Below, piece by piece: positions 37,272 to 47,169 of a stretch of DNA of 64,000 bases. The notes below the pieces were generated by a model that did no database searches, was not told where the DNA came from, and saw only the letters and a program-made list of their open reading frames with translations. The stretch covers positions 3,016,001 to 3,080,000 of the forward strand of contig NC_010125.1 in the NCBI RefSeq assembly GCF_000067045.1. The letters are read 5' to 3'. A program made the position numbers and the translations under genes. Within the stretch, counting starts at the first letter, position 1, and each line of letters starts with the position of its first letter. Source of the DNA: Gluconacetobacter diazotrophicus PA1 5. Lineage in GTDB: Bacteria > Pseudomonadota > Alphaproteobacteria > Acetobacterales > Acetobacteraceae.

Positions 37272-38150
37272 TCACCCTGCCAGGTCGGCGTCGAGCAGCG
37301 CCTGGATATCGGCATCCACCGCCGGATCGACGCCGAACCATTCGCGAAAGCCCAGTCGCGCCTGGTGCAGCAGCATGCCCGTTCCGTCCACCACCGGCAG
37401 CCCCCGCGCGGCGGCGGCCCGCAGCAGCGGGGTCATGCGCGGAACATAGACGATGTCGGCCACCACCATGCCGGCCGGCGCACGCGCCAGGTCGGGCGCG
37501 AACACGTCGTCCGGTCCGCCATGCATGCCCAGCGACGTCGTGTTGACCAGCAGGGCATGGTCCGGCAGGCCGTCCGTCCAGCGGTCCCAGTCGGTCACGG
37601 CAATCCGTGTTTCGGGGGATGCCAGCGCGTGGGCCAGATCTTCCGCCCGGGCGCGGGTCCGGTTGGCGATCGAAACCGCAATCCCCCTGTCCGTCAGGCT
37701 GGCCACGATCGCCCGCGCGGCACCGCCGGCGCCCAGCACCAGGGCGGGACCGCGCGTGACATCGACGCCGTGGGCTTCCAGATTGGCGACGAAGCCGTCG
37801 CCATCGGTCGAATGGGCTTCGATCCGGCCGTCCCCGGCGAAGACCAGGGTGTTGACCGACCCGGAACGCACCGCCGAGCGATGCAGGTGATCGGCGATGG
37901 CGAACGCCGCTTCCTTGTGCGGGATGGTCACGTTGGCGCCGCGAAAGCCCGCCGCCTGCAAGCCGCGCACCGCGACATCGAACAGGCCCGGCCGCACCGG
38001 CAGCGGGACATAGGCCCCGTCGATCCCGTACCGGGCCAGCCAGAAATTATGCAGCAGCGGCGAGCGCGAATGCGATACCGGCCAGCCGATCACTCCGGCC
38101 AGCATCGTCCCGCCGCCGATCGCCCGTCGCATGGGGGGGACGCCGGTCAT
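37272..38150 (-). CDS. aroE: Shikimate dehydrogenase
   Basis: A 292-aa NADP-dependent enzyme: VSHSRSPLLHNFWL (substrate site), NVTIPHKEAAFA (catalytic Lys), STDGDGF and GAGGAARAIVASL with NRTRARAEDLA (NADP-binding, phosphate-recognising Arg). It reduces 3-dehydroshikimate in aromatic amino acid synthesis. The ATG at 38150 overlaps the stop of the upstream amidohydrolase gene. Confidence 0.95.
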   Translation of the reverse strand: MTGVPPMRRAIGGGTMLAGVIGWPVSHSRSPLLHNFWLARYGIDGAYVPLPVRPGLFDVAVRGLQAAGFRGANVTIPHKEAAFAIADHLHRSAVRSGSVNTLVFAGDGRIEAHSTDGDGFVANLEAHGVDVTRGPALVLGAGGAARAIVASLTDRGIAVSIANRTRARAEDLAHALASPETRIAVTDWDRWTDGLPDHALLVNTTSLGMHGGPDDVFAPDLARAPAGMVVADIVYVPRMTPLLRAAAARGLPVVDGTGMLLHQARLGFREWFGVDPAVDADIQALLDADLAG

Positions 38151-38944
38151 GCCGAGTACCGTGCCCAGGCGCGCGGCAGCAGCCGCGCCAGGCGCCCGGC
38201 CCACTCGCGCTGTCCTTCCGCATCGGCCACCAGGTCCTGGCGGATTTCCAGTTCCACATGCGGCAGGCCACGGGCCTCGGCATGGACGGGGATCGTGTAG
38301 TCGCTGCCGTCGGTCAGGGCATAGGGTTCGTTGTCGCCCACGACCAGGTCGCCTTCCTCATCCAGCAGATCCTTCAGGATCAGGCCGAAGCGCGGGTCGT
38401 GGTTGTGCAGGATGCCGACATGCCAGGGGCGCGCGACGCCGCCCATTTCCGGGGTGAAGCTGTGCAGCGCCACCACCACCGTGGGCCGGTCCCGCCGGGC
38501 GGCCAGTTCGCCGGCGATGCGATCATGATAGGGGTGGAAGATCGCAGACAGGCGCCCCGCGACCGCCTCCGCATCCAGATCCGCATTGGCGGGAACCACG
38601 ACCCCGTCGCTGGCGCCCACGATCGATGTCGGATGGCCCGGCGCGCGGTTGCAGTCGATCACCAGCCGGGAATAGGCCTGTTCGATCAGGATCGTGTCCA
38701 GCCGTTCGGCCAGAAGCCGCCCCAGTCCGGCCATGCCGATATCCCACGCGATATGACGGTCCCAGTCCGGCGCCGCCACGCCCAGGTCGCCCAGCCGCGC
38801 GGGCACGGCCCGCCCCCCGTGGTCGCTGACCAGAAGAAAGGGCGATTCCCCGCTGCGGCCACACACGGCGACCGGCGCCGGATCACCCGCCCCCAGCAGC
38901 GTTCCCTGCCCGGTTTCATCGCGTCGCGCTGCTTCGTCCCTCAC
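38147..38944 (-). CDS. N-formylglutamate amidohydrolase family protein
   Basis: A 265-aa protein of the N-formylglutamate amidohydrolase (HutG2-like) fold. It has SDHGGRAVPARLGDLG, YSRLVIDCNRAPGHPTSI, VVALHSFTPEMGG and HVELEIRQDLV, the last being the conserved VEIRxD-type zinc or active-site block. It is the first gene of the aroE-coaE-dnaQ run. The substrate is not known. A second, different family member lies at 53917-54798. Confidence 0.85.
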   Translation of the reverse strand: MRDEAARRDETGQGTLLGAGDPAPVAVCGRSGESPFLLVSDHGGRAVPARLGDLGVAAPDWDRHIAWDIGMAGLGRLLAERLDTILIEQAYSRLVIDCNRAPGHPTSIVGASDGVVVPANADLDAEAVAGRLSAIFHPYHDRIAGELAARRDRPTVVVALHSFTPEMGGVARPWHVGILHNHDPRFGLILKDLLDEEGDLVVGDNEPYALTDGSDYTIPVHAEARGLPHVELEIRQDLVADAEGQREWAGRLARLLPRAWARYSA

Positions 38945-39020
38945 CTGTCTTCGCCCCCTGCCGGCTCCGTCCGTCGGGCAGCTTTACCCCGTGCGGGAAT
39001 GCGGCGAAAGCCGCATGGCA

Positions 39021-39629
39021 TCACCCGCCGGCCGCCAGATGGCGCAGCCGGGCGGGCAGGTCCGGCGCGTCCCACAGCACGGGACCGCTGATGCGCAGGA
39101 TTTCGCGCCCGCCACGGTCGATCACCAGGCTGACGGGCACCCCGTCCTCGTGCAGCGCGGTCGGGACGCGCATGTCCGGGTCGCACAGGACCGGCAGGCC
39201 CGCGATGCCATGGGCATGGTAGAATCGGCGCACGGTCGCGGCCCCGCCATGGTCCACCGACACGGGCAGGACGGCGATGTCGCCCGCAGGCGCCACCTGC
39301 CGGGCCAGCACCGACAGGGCGGGCATTTCGGCGACGCAGGGCTGGCACCAGGTGGCCCACACATTCAGTACCACGATCCGCCCGCGCCAGTCGGCCGGCC
39401 GGTGCGTCGCTCCGCCCTCATCCGTGAAGGCAAGGTCCGGCAGCGCGCGCGGCGGATGCTCCGCCCGGGTCGGCAGCGCGACCGGGGCCGGGCCCTCCTC
39501 GGCCATGGCGCGAGGCGCGAGGATGGAATTGCACCCGAGCCATGCGGCCAGTAGGGTGCCGCCATTCGCAAGCAGGGCGCGGCGATCGACGGGTTCCGTC
39601 AGAACGCGTTTCGTCAGGATCTGGGGCAT
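39021..39629 (-). CDS. TlpA/ResA-like thiol:disulfide protein
   Basis: A 202-aa thioredoxin-fold protein with the active site [14 protein letters not shown] (WCxxC) and the cis-Pro region [13 protein letters not shown] hydrophobic N-terminal segment ([16 protein letters not shown], 18-33) suggests a signal peptide or lipoprotein anchor, so it acts in the periplasm, for instance in cytochrome c maturation. The start codon is only 3 bp from the argH start on the opposite strand. Confidence 0.85.
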   Translation of the reverse strand: MPQILTKRVLTEPVDRRALLANGGTLLAAWLGCNSILAPRAMAEEGPAPVALPTRAEHPPRALPDLAFTDEGGATHRPADWRGRIVVLNVWATWCQPCVAEMPALSVLARQVAPAGDIAVLPVSVDHGGAATVRRFYHAHGIAGLPVLCDPDMRVPTALHEDGVPVSLVIDRGGREILRISGPVLWDAPDLPARLRHLAAGG

Positions 39630-39632
39630 GGA

Positions 39633-41063
39633 ATGTCTGTGAACGAAGAAAATGGTGCGGGCAAGGACGCGTCACGGGCGAACGCCCAGTGGGGCGGCCG
39701 GTTCGCGGGCGGCCCTTCGGCCATCATGCAGGACATCAATGCCTCGATCGGCTTCGATCATGTGCTGTGGAGGCAGGATATCGCCGGGTCGCTGGCTCAC
39801 GCCGCCATGCTGGCCAGGACCGGCATCATCAGCGCGGACGATGAAGCCGCGATCCGCCGGGGCCTGACCGAAATCGGGGCGGAGATCGAAGCCGGGCGCT
39901 TCGATTTCAGCACCGCCCTGGAAGACATCCACATGAATATCGAGGCCCGCCTGTCCGACCGGATCGGCGAGGCCGGCAAGCGCCTGCACACCGCACGGTC
40001 GCGCAACGACCAGGTCGCCACCGATTTCCGCCTGTGGGTACGCGACGCCATCGACGGACTGGACGCGCAGGCGGCGTCGCTGATGCGCGCGCTGTGCCGC
40101 CGTGCAGAGCAGCACGCGGCCGACCCCATGCCCGGCTTCACGCATCTTCAGACGGCCCAGCCCGTGACCTTCGGCCATCACCTGATGGCGTATGTGGAAA
40201 TGCTGGGGCGCGACCGGGGGCGGCTGGCCGATGCGCGCCGCCGCCTGAACGAATGCCCGCTGGGATCGGCCGCGCTGGCCGGCACGTCCTTCCCCATCGA
40301 CCGGCGGATGACGGCGGCGGCGCTGGGCTTCGACCGGCCCACCGCCAATTCGCTGGACGCCGTGTCGGATCGCGATTTCGCCCTGGAATACCTGTCGGCG
40401 CTGTCGATCATGGCCATGCACCTGTCGCGCCTGTCCGAGGAAATCGTGATCTGGTGTTCGGCCCCGTTCGCGTTCGTCCGCCTGTCGGACGCGTTCACCA
40501 CCGGGTCGTCGATCATGCCGCAGAAGCGCAACCCGGACGCCGCCGAACTGGTGCGGGCCAAGATCGGCCGCGTCACCGGGGCGCTGGTCGGGTTGCTGAC
40601 CGTCATGAAGGGCCTGCCGCTGGCCTATGCCAAGGACATGCAGGAGGACAAGGAGCCGGTCTTCGCCGCGACCGATGCCGCCGCCCTGTCGCTGGCGGCA
40701 TGCGACGGCATGATCCGCGACCTGACCGCCAATACCGACCGGATGCGGGCCTATGCCGGATCGGGCTTTTCCACGGCGACCGACCTGGCGGACTGGCTGG
40801 TGCGGGTGCTGAAGCTGCCGTTCCGCACCGCGCACCACGTCACCGGCCGGCTGGTGGGCCTGGCGGAAAGCCGGGGGGTCGATCTGTCCGACCTGTCACT
40901 GGCGGACATGCAGGCCGAGGAAGCCGGCATCACCCAGGACATCTTCTCGGTCCTCACCGTCGAATCCTCGATCGCCTCGCGCACCAGCGAGGGGGGGACC
41001 GCGCCGGACAATGTCCGCGCCCAGGCCGCCCGCTGGCTGGCCGTGCTGGAGAACGGGGCATGA
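39633..41063 (+). CDS. argH: Argininosuccinate lyase
   Basis: A 476-aa fumarase/aspartase-superfamily enzyme with [16 protein letters not shown], the conserved [14 protein letters not shown] and the signature [12 protein letters not shown]. It splits argininosuccinate to arginine and fumarate. The ATG at 39633 gives about 17 residues before the conserved QWGGRFAGG block. Its stop overlaps the lptM ATG. Confidence 0.97.
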   Translation: MSVNEENGAGKDASRANAQWGGRFAGGPSAIMQDINASIGFDHVLWRQDIAGSLAHAAMLARTGIISADDEAAIRRGLTEIGAEIEAGRFDFSTALEDIHMNIEARLSDRIGEAGKRLHTARSRNDQVATDFRLWVRDAIDGLDAQAASLMRALCRRAEQHAADPMPGFTHLQTAQPVTFGHHLMAYVEMLGRDRGRLADARRRLNECPLGSAALAGTSFPIDRRMTAAALGFDRPTANSLDAVSDRDFALEYLSALSIMAMHLSRLSEEIVIWCSAPFAFVRLSDAFTTGSSIMPQKRNPDAAELVRAKIGRVTGALVGLLTVMKGLPLAYAKDMQEDKEPVFAATDAAALSLAACDGMIRDLTANTDRMRAYAGSGFSTATDLADWLVRVLKLPFRTAHHVTGRLVGLAESRGVDLSDLSLADMQAEEAGITQDIFSVLTVESSIASRTSEGGTAPDNVRAQAARWLAVLENGA

Positions 41064-41209
41064 GGCGCGCGATCGGCCTGCTGGGTGCCGTACTGCTGCT
41101 GGGCGCGCTGGCCGGCAGCCTTGCGGCCTGCGGCAAGAAGGGCGCCCCCGAGGCCCCCGGCCCGGCCTCCAAGATGACCTATCCCCGCACCTACCCGGCC
41201 CCCGACTAA
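41060..41209 (+). CDS. lptM: Small LptM/YifL-type lipoprotein
   Basis: A 49-aa protein with a short signal peptide and lipobox (SLAAC) followed by GKKGAPE, the hallmark CGKKGP start of LptM (YifL). LptM helps the LptDE translocon mature in the outer membrane. It directly overlaps argH, the usual neighbour. lysA, which normally follows on the same strand, is instead inverted further on. Confidence 0.85.
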   Translation: MRRAIGLLGAVLLLGALAGSLAACGKKGAPEAPGPASKMTYPRTYPAPD

Positions 41210-41220
41210 GGGGGCCGCTC

Positions 41221-42285
41221 CTAGACACGCGCCGGGGCGGTTCCCTTTCCCGAAGGATCGGATGCCCGTTGCGTGCCGTCGATGACCCTGCGGATCCGCT
41301 TCGTCAGCGGGCTCTCGACAGAGCGATAGACCGCGACACCGGTCGCGATCGCCAGAATGACGGCGGCACATCGTGTCGGCACCGTATGCAGGCCCGGTCC
41401 GTAATGCAGCAGCCGGAGCGCCGCCTGGGCCGCGTCGAACGCGACCTGCTGGAACAGGTAGATGGAATAGGACGCATTTCCCAGCATCAGCGCGAAGGGC
41501 AGCGTCGGCATCAGGTCCTGGCGTTCAATCCACATCAGCATGGCGACCAGGAAAACCGTCGCCGCGCCGCTGAACAGAAGGGGAAAGACAAACCCTGCCC
41601 CGATCATGGCGCCGACAAGGGCCGCGACAAGACCGGCCGTGGGCCAGGGGCGCAGCTTCGCGAGATTGAGCCCGAATATCGCCCCGAGGCAGCAGCCGGC
41701 CAGGAATTCCAGCAGATACGGACTGGTATAAAAACGCAGGAGATCGCCCCCCTGCGGGACGACCACGCCACAGACTGCCAGCGAGAGGAATATCAGCGCC
41801 AGGACAGGCAGCCGGTAGCGGCCGGGCATCAAAAGCAGGGCACCGAAAACCAGATAAAAGAACATCTCGTAATTCAGCGTCCAGCCGATAAACAGCGTCG
41901 GCATCATGACGCCGTGCTCGTTCGGCGAGGGAACGAACAGGCACGAGAGGAGAAGATGCCCGATTCCATGGGAATAGATGGACGGCGTGCAGATCCCGAC
42001 GGACGCCAGCACGAACGTGGCAGCCGTGGCGATCCAGTACATCGGCGCGACACGCGTCACCCGGTCGACATAGAAATTCAGCGGCCTGATCGTCCGCCCT
42101 TCCGTCAGCGAGACCATGATGATGCCGCTGATGATGAAGAACAGGCCAACCCCGTATTTCCCCACGCGGAAAACGGGCGACACGCTTTGAAACTGGTGAA
42201 ACAGCACCACCCCGACAGCGGCAAGAGCCCGGAGATACTGAAGCGACAGTATGACCCTGCGGCCTTGCCTTATGCTTGACGGCAT
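41221..42285 (-). CDS. Acyltransferase 3 family (OafA/YrhL-like) membrane protein
   Basis: A 354-aa integral membrane protein with about ten hydrophobic helices. The conserved early block LQYLRALAAVGVVLFHQ contains the catalytic-type His of acyltransferase-3 proteins, followed by GVGLFFIISG and the arginine block FYVDRVTRVAPMYW. The family O-acetylates polysaccharides, LPS or glycans. It is convergent with lptM. The ATG at 42285 gives the best start. Its place between lptM and TIGR02302 is unusual. Confidence 0.85.
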   Translation of the reverse strand: MPSSIRQGRRVILSLQYLRALAAVGVVLFHQFQSVSPVFRVGKYGVGLFFIISGIIMVSLTEGRTIRPLNFYVDRVTRVAPMYWIATAATFVLASVGICTPSIYSHGIGHLLLSCLFVPSPNEHGVMMPTLFIGWTLNYEMFFYLVFGALLLMPGRYRLPVLALIFLSLAVCGVVVPQGGDLLRFYTSPYLLEFLAGCCLGAIFGLNLAKLRPWPTAGLVAALVGAMIGAGFVFPLLFSGAATVFLVAMLMWIERQDLMPTLPFALMLGNASYSIYLFQQVAFDAAQAALRLLHYGPGLHTVPTRCAAVILAIATGVAVYRSVESPLTKRIRRVIDGTQRASDPSGKGTAPARV

Positions 42286-42390
42286 TCGAGCATGTCCTGT
42301 CCTGTCGGGGTCCGGCAAAAAGCGTAAAGACCGGCCTCGGGGCTTGTCCACGCTTTTCTGCCTTCCTGTCCCCGGGGCTTCTGGACAGCC

Positions 42391-45282
42391 TCAGAAGGAT
42401 TTCAGCAGCCGGTCCAGGTAATCCAGTTCCTCGCGCGGGCGGGTGCGGTCGGAGTCGCGGCGGCGGAGTTCCTGCTCGATCTCCCGCGCGCGTTCGCGCG
42501 ACATCGTATCCGGCACGTGGGTGTCGGAATCCAGCCCGTCCTTGCCCTCGCCGGTCCGGCGGCCCAGCGGGTCCCGGTCGCCGTGCTGGTCGTCCGCCTG
42601 GTCGCCTCCCTGGTCACTTCCCTGATCACTTCCCTGGGCACTGTCGCCGCTACCGCCCGGTTCGCCCTGGCCGCCCTCGCCCGATCCGCTGGTGAAGCCG
42701 GGCAGGAAGCTGGTCGCGCCGCCCTTGCCCGAACCCTTCATCGCCTGGCGCATCTGCTGGTCGCCCTTCTGCAGGTCGGCCAGGGCCTTGCGCTGGGCCT
42801 CGGCGGCGGCGGTGTCGTTGCCCTGGGCCAGGGCGGCGCGCGCGTCCTTCATCGCGCCCCCGGCATCGGCGAAGCCGGACGGCGCGTCCTTTCCGGTCAG
42901 GCCCTTGAATTCCTGCCCCAGTTCGTCCAGCGCCCGCCCCAGCGCGTGCTGCACGGCGCGGTCGGCGTGCCGGACCTCCTCGTTCGGCGGATTGGGCGCG
43001 CCGGGTGCGGACGCATCCCCCGACGGCGGCGCGTCGGGCCCCTGCGCCGGCCCGGCGTCTCCGGGCTGCGGCTCGTCGGCCGGCGGCCCCTGCATGTCCG
43101 GCGGGGGGCGCAGCCCCAGCCGGCGCAGCAGTTCGGCGGTGGGCATGCTGGCCAGGTCGCCATCCACTCCCTGTCCCGGCATCTCGTCCTGGGTGGCGCG
43201 GCGCGCGGCCTCGGCGCGTTCCTGGGCGTGGCGGACGCGGTCCAGGCGGGACTGGCTGTGGTCCAGCAGGCCGGATTGCCGGCGGATCAGGTCCTGCAGC
43301 GCGTCGCGCTGTTCGTTGGCCTGCTGGCGGGCCTGCATCTGGCGCGCCATGTCGGCCAGGTCCTGCGGCGTGGCGGAGCGCATGTGCTCCAGCATGTCTT
43401 CCATGCGCTGCAACGCCTGCATCGCCTCGGCCGAGCGGCCGTTGCGGGCGGCGTCCTGCATCTGCTGCATCATGCGCGACAGGGCCTGGTCGCCGTTGCG
43501 GGTCAGGCCCTGCAGGTCGGGTATCGCGGTGTGCGACTGCACGGCCTGCTGCGCCAGCGCCTGCATCCGGCGCATGATCGCCTGGCGCAGCGTCTCCATC
43601 CGGCGCTGCAGTTCGGCCTGTTCCTCGGGCGACTGGCCCTGCGCCCCCAGCGCGCGCATGCGGTTCAACTGCGCCGCCACGGCGTCCTGCGCCGCGCGAA
43701 CGTCCAGGGCCGCCCGCGCAGCGGCGCTTCCGCCCTGCCGGCCGTCCTCGATCTCCAGCGCCAGGTACCACAGCCGCGCCACCGCCTGGTCCACGGCCGC
43801 GTGCGGATCGACATCCGGGCTTTCCAGCAGGGCGGCGGCGCTGGTCAGGTTCAGCAGCAGGCCGGCGTCGTTCTGGAACGGATCGGGCGTTTCGCCCAGC
43901 GCCATCAGGTCGCTCGCGGCGGCGGTGCGGCGCTCGCGGCCCGTCGCGACCCGTCGCCGGACATCCAGCACCGCCTTGGCCATCGGGCTGCGGAACAGGC
44001 GCGCGCCCAGGTGGAACCGGGCTTCGGGGCTGACGCCCTCATGGCCGCTGGCGCTGGTTGCCACCAGCCGGCCCACGACCTCCTCGCCCGCCCACGGGTC
44101 GGCGGACAGGTCGGGCATGGCAATGCCCGTGACGTCCTTCGGGTGGCCGTCGATCGGAATCGGCACGGTCAGCACGCGCGGGGCTCCCCCCTTTTCGCCG
44201 CCGGCCAGACGCAGCTCGGCCCGCAGCGACGTGATGCCGTAGGCCTGCCGCGCGGCATAGGGCAGCCGCGTGCGCCATTCGCCCCGTCCGGCGCCGGCAC
44301 CCGCCCCCCATGCGACCGTCGGCGCCGCATCGGGCAGGACAGTCACGGTCCACCGACTGAACGACCGCCCCCGTCCGCGCAGGGTCAGCGACGCGCTGGC
44401 CAGCAGCGGAACGTCCGCCGACCAGCTTTCCGCCCCCAGGGCGCGAAACCGGTCGGGCCCCACTGCCGGGCCCGATGCCGATCCGGTGGCGACGACGCGC
44501 AGCGACGGACGGCCGCGCAGGTCGGTCACGCTGATGCTCAGCACCGCCCCCTGGGGCACGGTGGCCCGGCCCGTGCGATCATCCAGGAAGACCGGGGCCC
44601 CGGGGGCGTAGGATGGCGGCGTGATCCAGGCCTGGATATGCGGGCGCGGCGCCCCCGGATCGTCCAGGCCAGGCCAGAAGGCGGCTTCCAGCCGGCCGGG
44701 GGCGTCGCCGCCCGCCCACAGCAGCGCGGCCAGCAATCCCGGCAGCAGCACATAGCCCACGCGCCACGGATCATGCGCCGCCAGCGACAGGCGCGGCCAG
44801 CCGGCCCGCAGCCGGCCGATCGCCCGCCCCGTCCGCCGCAGATGCGCGTCCCACAGGGCGACCCGTTCGACCCGGGCGGCGGCATCATGGGGAGCGGCAT
44901 CGGCACCGGCGGGGTGGTCGGCCAGGGTCTGCAACGGGCGGTGCGCCAGACCCGACGCGCGTTCGATCCGCCGGTCCACTCCGGCGGGGGTGGGCGCGGT
45001 CACGCGGCGCCCGCGCCAGACGATCCACGCGGCCGCGCCACCGGCCAGCGCCAGCAGAAGCGCCGCATGCGCCAGATCGGGCAGGCCCTGCGGCAGGCCC
45101 AGCAGGCCCGCGATCAGATAGGCGGCAAGTCCGCCCAGCACCGGCAGCAGGACCGGCCAGGCGCCCTCGACCCACAGGACCTGCCGCGCGCGATACCGCG
45201 CGGCCGCCAGCCGGACCGGAAACGACGACAGCGCCGCCCCCGTATCCGCGACATCCTGGGGGGGAGCGGTCCCGCCCGTCAT
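42391..45282 (-). CDS. TIGR02302/DUF4175 family membrane protein
   Basis: A large protein (963 aa from ATG 45282; a 974-aa form is possible from 45315). N-terminal transmembrane helices (about 40-90) are followed by a beta-rich central part. The long C-terminal half (about 520-960) is Gln/Ala/Asp-rich and helical, and ends in a Gly/Asp/Gln stretch and EELDYLDRLLKSF. This layout matches the TIGR02302 (DUF4175) family found beside lysA in many alphaproteobacteria. Its function is unknown, perhaps envelope-related. It follows lysA by 7 bp. Confidence 0.85.
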   Translation of the reverse strand: MTGGTAPPQDVADTGAALSSFPVRLAAARYRARQVLWVEGAWPVLLPVLGGLAAYLIAGLLGLPQGLPDLAHAALLLALAGGAAAWIVWRGRRVTAPTPAGVDRRIERASGLAHRPLQTLADHPAGADAAPHDAAARVERVALWDAHLRRTGRAIGRLRAGWPRLSLAAHDPWRVGYVLLPGLLAALLWAGGDAPGRLEAAFWPGLDDPGAPRPHIQAWITPPSYAPGAPVFLDDRTGRATVPQGAVLSISVTDLRGRPSLRVVATGSASGPAVGPDRFRALGAESWSADVPLLASASLTLRGRGRSFSRWTVTVLPDAAPTVAWGAGAGAGRGEWRTRLPYAARQAYGITSLRAELRLAGGEKGGAPRVLTVPIPIDGHPKDVTGIAMPDLSADPWAGEEVVGRLVATSASGHEGVSPEARFHLGARLFRSPMAKAVLDVRRRVATGRERRTAAASDLMALGETPDPFQNDAGLLLNLTSAAALLESPDVDPHAAVDQAVARLWYLALEIEDGRQGGSAAARAALDVRAAQDAVAAQLNRMRALGAQGQSPEEQAELQRRMETLRQAIMRRMQALAQQAVQSHTAIPDLQGLTRNGDQALSRMMQQMQDAARNGRSAEAMQALQRMEDMLEHMRSATPQDLADMARQMQARQQANEQRDALQDLIRRQSGLLDHSQSRLDRVRHAQERAEAARRATQDEMPGQGVDGDLASMPTAELLRRLGLRPPPDMQGPPADEPQPGDAGPAQGPDAPPSGDASAPGAPNPPNEEVRHADRAVQHALGRALDELGQEFKGLTGKDAPSGFADAGGAMKDARAALAQGNDTAAAEAQRKALADLQKGDQQMRQAMKGSGKGGATSFLPGFTSGSGEGGQGEPGGSGDSAQGSDQGSDQGGDQADDQHGDRDPLGRRTGEGKDGLDSDTHVPDTMSRERAREIEQELRRRDSDRTRPREELDYLDRLLKSF

Positions 45283-45289
45283 GCGGCGC

Positions 45290-46648
45290 TCAGGCCCCCA
45301 CCGGCTGGGGGGCAAGCCAATCGGGAACCCGGTCCGCCGCCCACAGGCTTTCGACCGGCTGCCGGGCGCGGATCACGCTCCAGCGCCCGCCATCGACCAG
45401 GACCTGCGCGGCCAGCGGGCGGCCGTTATAGGTCGAGCTCATGACCATGCCGTAGGCGCCGGTATCCAGCAGGGCGACCGCCGCGCCGTCACCCATGCGC
45501 GGCAGCATCCGGCCGGTGGCGAAGGAATCGGCGCTTTCGCAGACCGGTCCCACGACGTTCACCGATTCGACCGGCTGGACCGCGTCACGGGCGGACAGCG
45601 GCAGGATACCATGCCACGAATCGTACAGGCTGGGCCGCGCCAGGTCGTTCATCGCCGCGTCCAGGATCAGGAACGGCGGCAGCCCGTCCTGCCCGGCCTT
45701 GCGCAGGATCACCCGCGACAGCAGCACGCCGGCCGGACCGGCCAGCCAGCGGCCGGGCTCGATCGCCAGCCGCACGTCCAGGTCACCCAGTTCGGCGCGG
45801 ATCGCACCCGCCAGGGCCATGGGCGCGCCCTCGACCTCGTCACGGTAGCGGATTCCCAAGCCGCCGCCGCAATCGACCAGCCCGACGGACAGGCCGCGCG
45901 CCCGCACCGCGCGCACCAGGTCGGCCACCCGCGCGAATGCGGCGCGGTAGGGGCCCATGGCCACGATCTGGCTGCCGATATGCACCGAGAACCCCAGCGG
46001 ATGCAGTCCCGGCAGCGCCGCCGCGCGGGCATACAGGTCGGCGGCCCGGGCATAGGCGATGCCGAACTTGTTGGTCGAAAGGCCGGTCGTGATCTTCTCG
46101 TGCGTTCCGGCGTCCACATCCGGGTTCACCCGCAGCGTGATGCGCGCCGTGCGGCCGGCCGCGACGGCGACGTCGGACACGACGTCCAGTTCCTCGGCGC
46201 TTTCGACCGCGATGTGGGCGATGCCCTCGGTCACGGCCAGGTGCAGTTCGTCCCGCGACTTGCCGACGCCGGAAAAGACGATACCGGCCGCCGGAATGCC
46301 GGCGGCGCGGGCGCGGCGCAGTTCGCCGCCGCTGACGACGTCAGCCCCCGCCCCTTCGGCCGCCAGGACACGCAGCACCGCCAGATGGTCGTTCGCCTTC
46401 ACCGCGAAATGGATCGACGGGGCCAGCCCCGCGTCACGCAGGGCGCCCGCCAGGCGGCGATAGCGCGCGCGCAGGGTCCCTGCCCCCATGACCCAGGTCG
46501 GCGTTCCCACCGCGTCCGCGATCGCGTTCAGCGGAACGTCCTCGAACACCAGGCCGTCGAGCGCATGCATCGACAGATGCGGGCGGGCGGCCAGCAGGTC
46601 TGCCACGGTCGGGTCCTGCTCGGCGAGCCGGGAAGATGGGTCGGTCAT
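45290..46648 (-). CDS. lysA: Diaminopimelate decarboxylase
   Basis: A 452-aa PLP alanine-racemase-fold enzyme: IHFAVKANDHLAVL (Schiff-base Lys), GFSVHIGSQIV, LVDCGGGLGI and the active-site GPVCESADSFATG. It makes lysine from meso-diaminopimelate. The ATG at 46648 was chosen over an upstream in-frame start with no family similarity. It is divergent from cdd. Confidence 0.96.
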   Translation of the reverse strand: MTDPSSRLAEQDPTVADLLAARPHLSMHALDGLVFEDVPLNAIADAVGTPTWVMGAGTLRARYRRLAGALRDAGLAPSIHFAVKANDHLAVLRVLAAEGAGADVVSGGELRRARAAGIPAAGIVFSGVGKSRDELHLAVTEGIAHIAVESAEELDVVSDVAVAAGRTARITLRVNPDVDAGTHEKITTGLSTNKFGIAYARAADLYARAAALPGLHPLGFSVHIGSQIVAMGPYRAAFARVADLVRAVRARGLSVGLVDCGGGLGIRYRDEVEGAPMALAGAIRAELGDLDVRLAIEPGRWLAGPAGVLLSRVILRKAGQDGLPPFLILDAAMNDLARPSLYDSWHGILPLSARDAVQPVESVNVVGPVCESADSFATGRMLPRMGDGAAVALLDTGAYGMVMSSTYNGRPLAAQVLVDGGRWSVIRARQPVESLWAADRVPDWLAPQPVGA

Positions 46649-46764
46649 CCCGTCAGGATAGTGGCTCCGGCCCACGGTTCCAAGGTCCGCGCGCATGGGC
46701 CGCGCGATACTGTTCGCAGCACCGGCGATCCGATAGACAGACCCTGCCTTCGGGAGGAACGACA

Positions 46765-47163
46765 ATGTCCGACGATCCGCTGATCGATGCCGCGGTGGCC
46801 GTCCGCGCCAACGCCTATGCCCCCTATTCGCGCTTCCACGTCGGTGCGGCGCTGCGCTGCGCGGACGGCCGGATCTTCGTGGGCTGCAACACCGAAAACG
46901 CGGCCTATCCCGAAGGCATCTGCGCCGAAGGGGGAGCGATCGCGGCCATGGTGGCCGGCGGCGGCCGGCAGATTGCCGACATCGTCATCAGCGGCGGGGG
47001 CGATCGGGCCTGCGCGCCCTGCGGCGGATGCCGGCAGAAGATCCGTGAATTCAGCGCCCCCGGCCTGACCGTTCGCATGGTCGGGCCGCAGGGCACGCCG
47101 CTGCTTGTCCGCTCGCTGGCCGAATTGCTGCCCGACGCGTTCGGCCCCGAAGACCTGGCCTGA
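46765..47163 (+). CDS. cdd: Cytidine deaminase
   Basis: A 132-aa homotetrameric-type cytidine deaminase. AYAPYSRFHVGAALRCADG begins the domain, GCNTENAAYPEGICAEGGAI holds the CAE zinc/catalytic motif, and ACAPCGGCRQKIREF holds the two zinc cysteines. It deaminates cytidine to uridine in nucleoside salvage. A GGAGG site lies upstream. It is convergent with the O-antigen ligase gene, 6 bp apart. Confidence 0.95.
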   Translation: MSDDPLIDAAVAVRANAYAPYSRFHVGAALRCADGRIFVGCNTENAAYPEGICAEGGAIAAMVAGGGRQIADIVISGGGDRACAPCGGCRQKIREFSAPGLTVRMVGPQGTPLLVRSLAELLPDAFGPEDLA

Positions 47164-47169
47164 CTCTGC

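Noticed and set aside
41011-42279. Long plus-strand open frame opposite the acyltransferase gene
   Set aside because: Composition is Gln/Arg/His-rich shadow coding with no family features; the minus-strand protein has clear membrane and family motifs.
42517-45444. 975-residue plus-strand frame opposite TIGR02302
   Set aside because: It is the reverse shadow of a high-GC gene; no motifs and atypical residue content.
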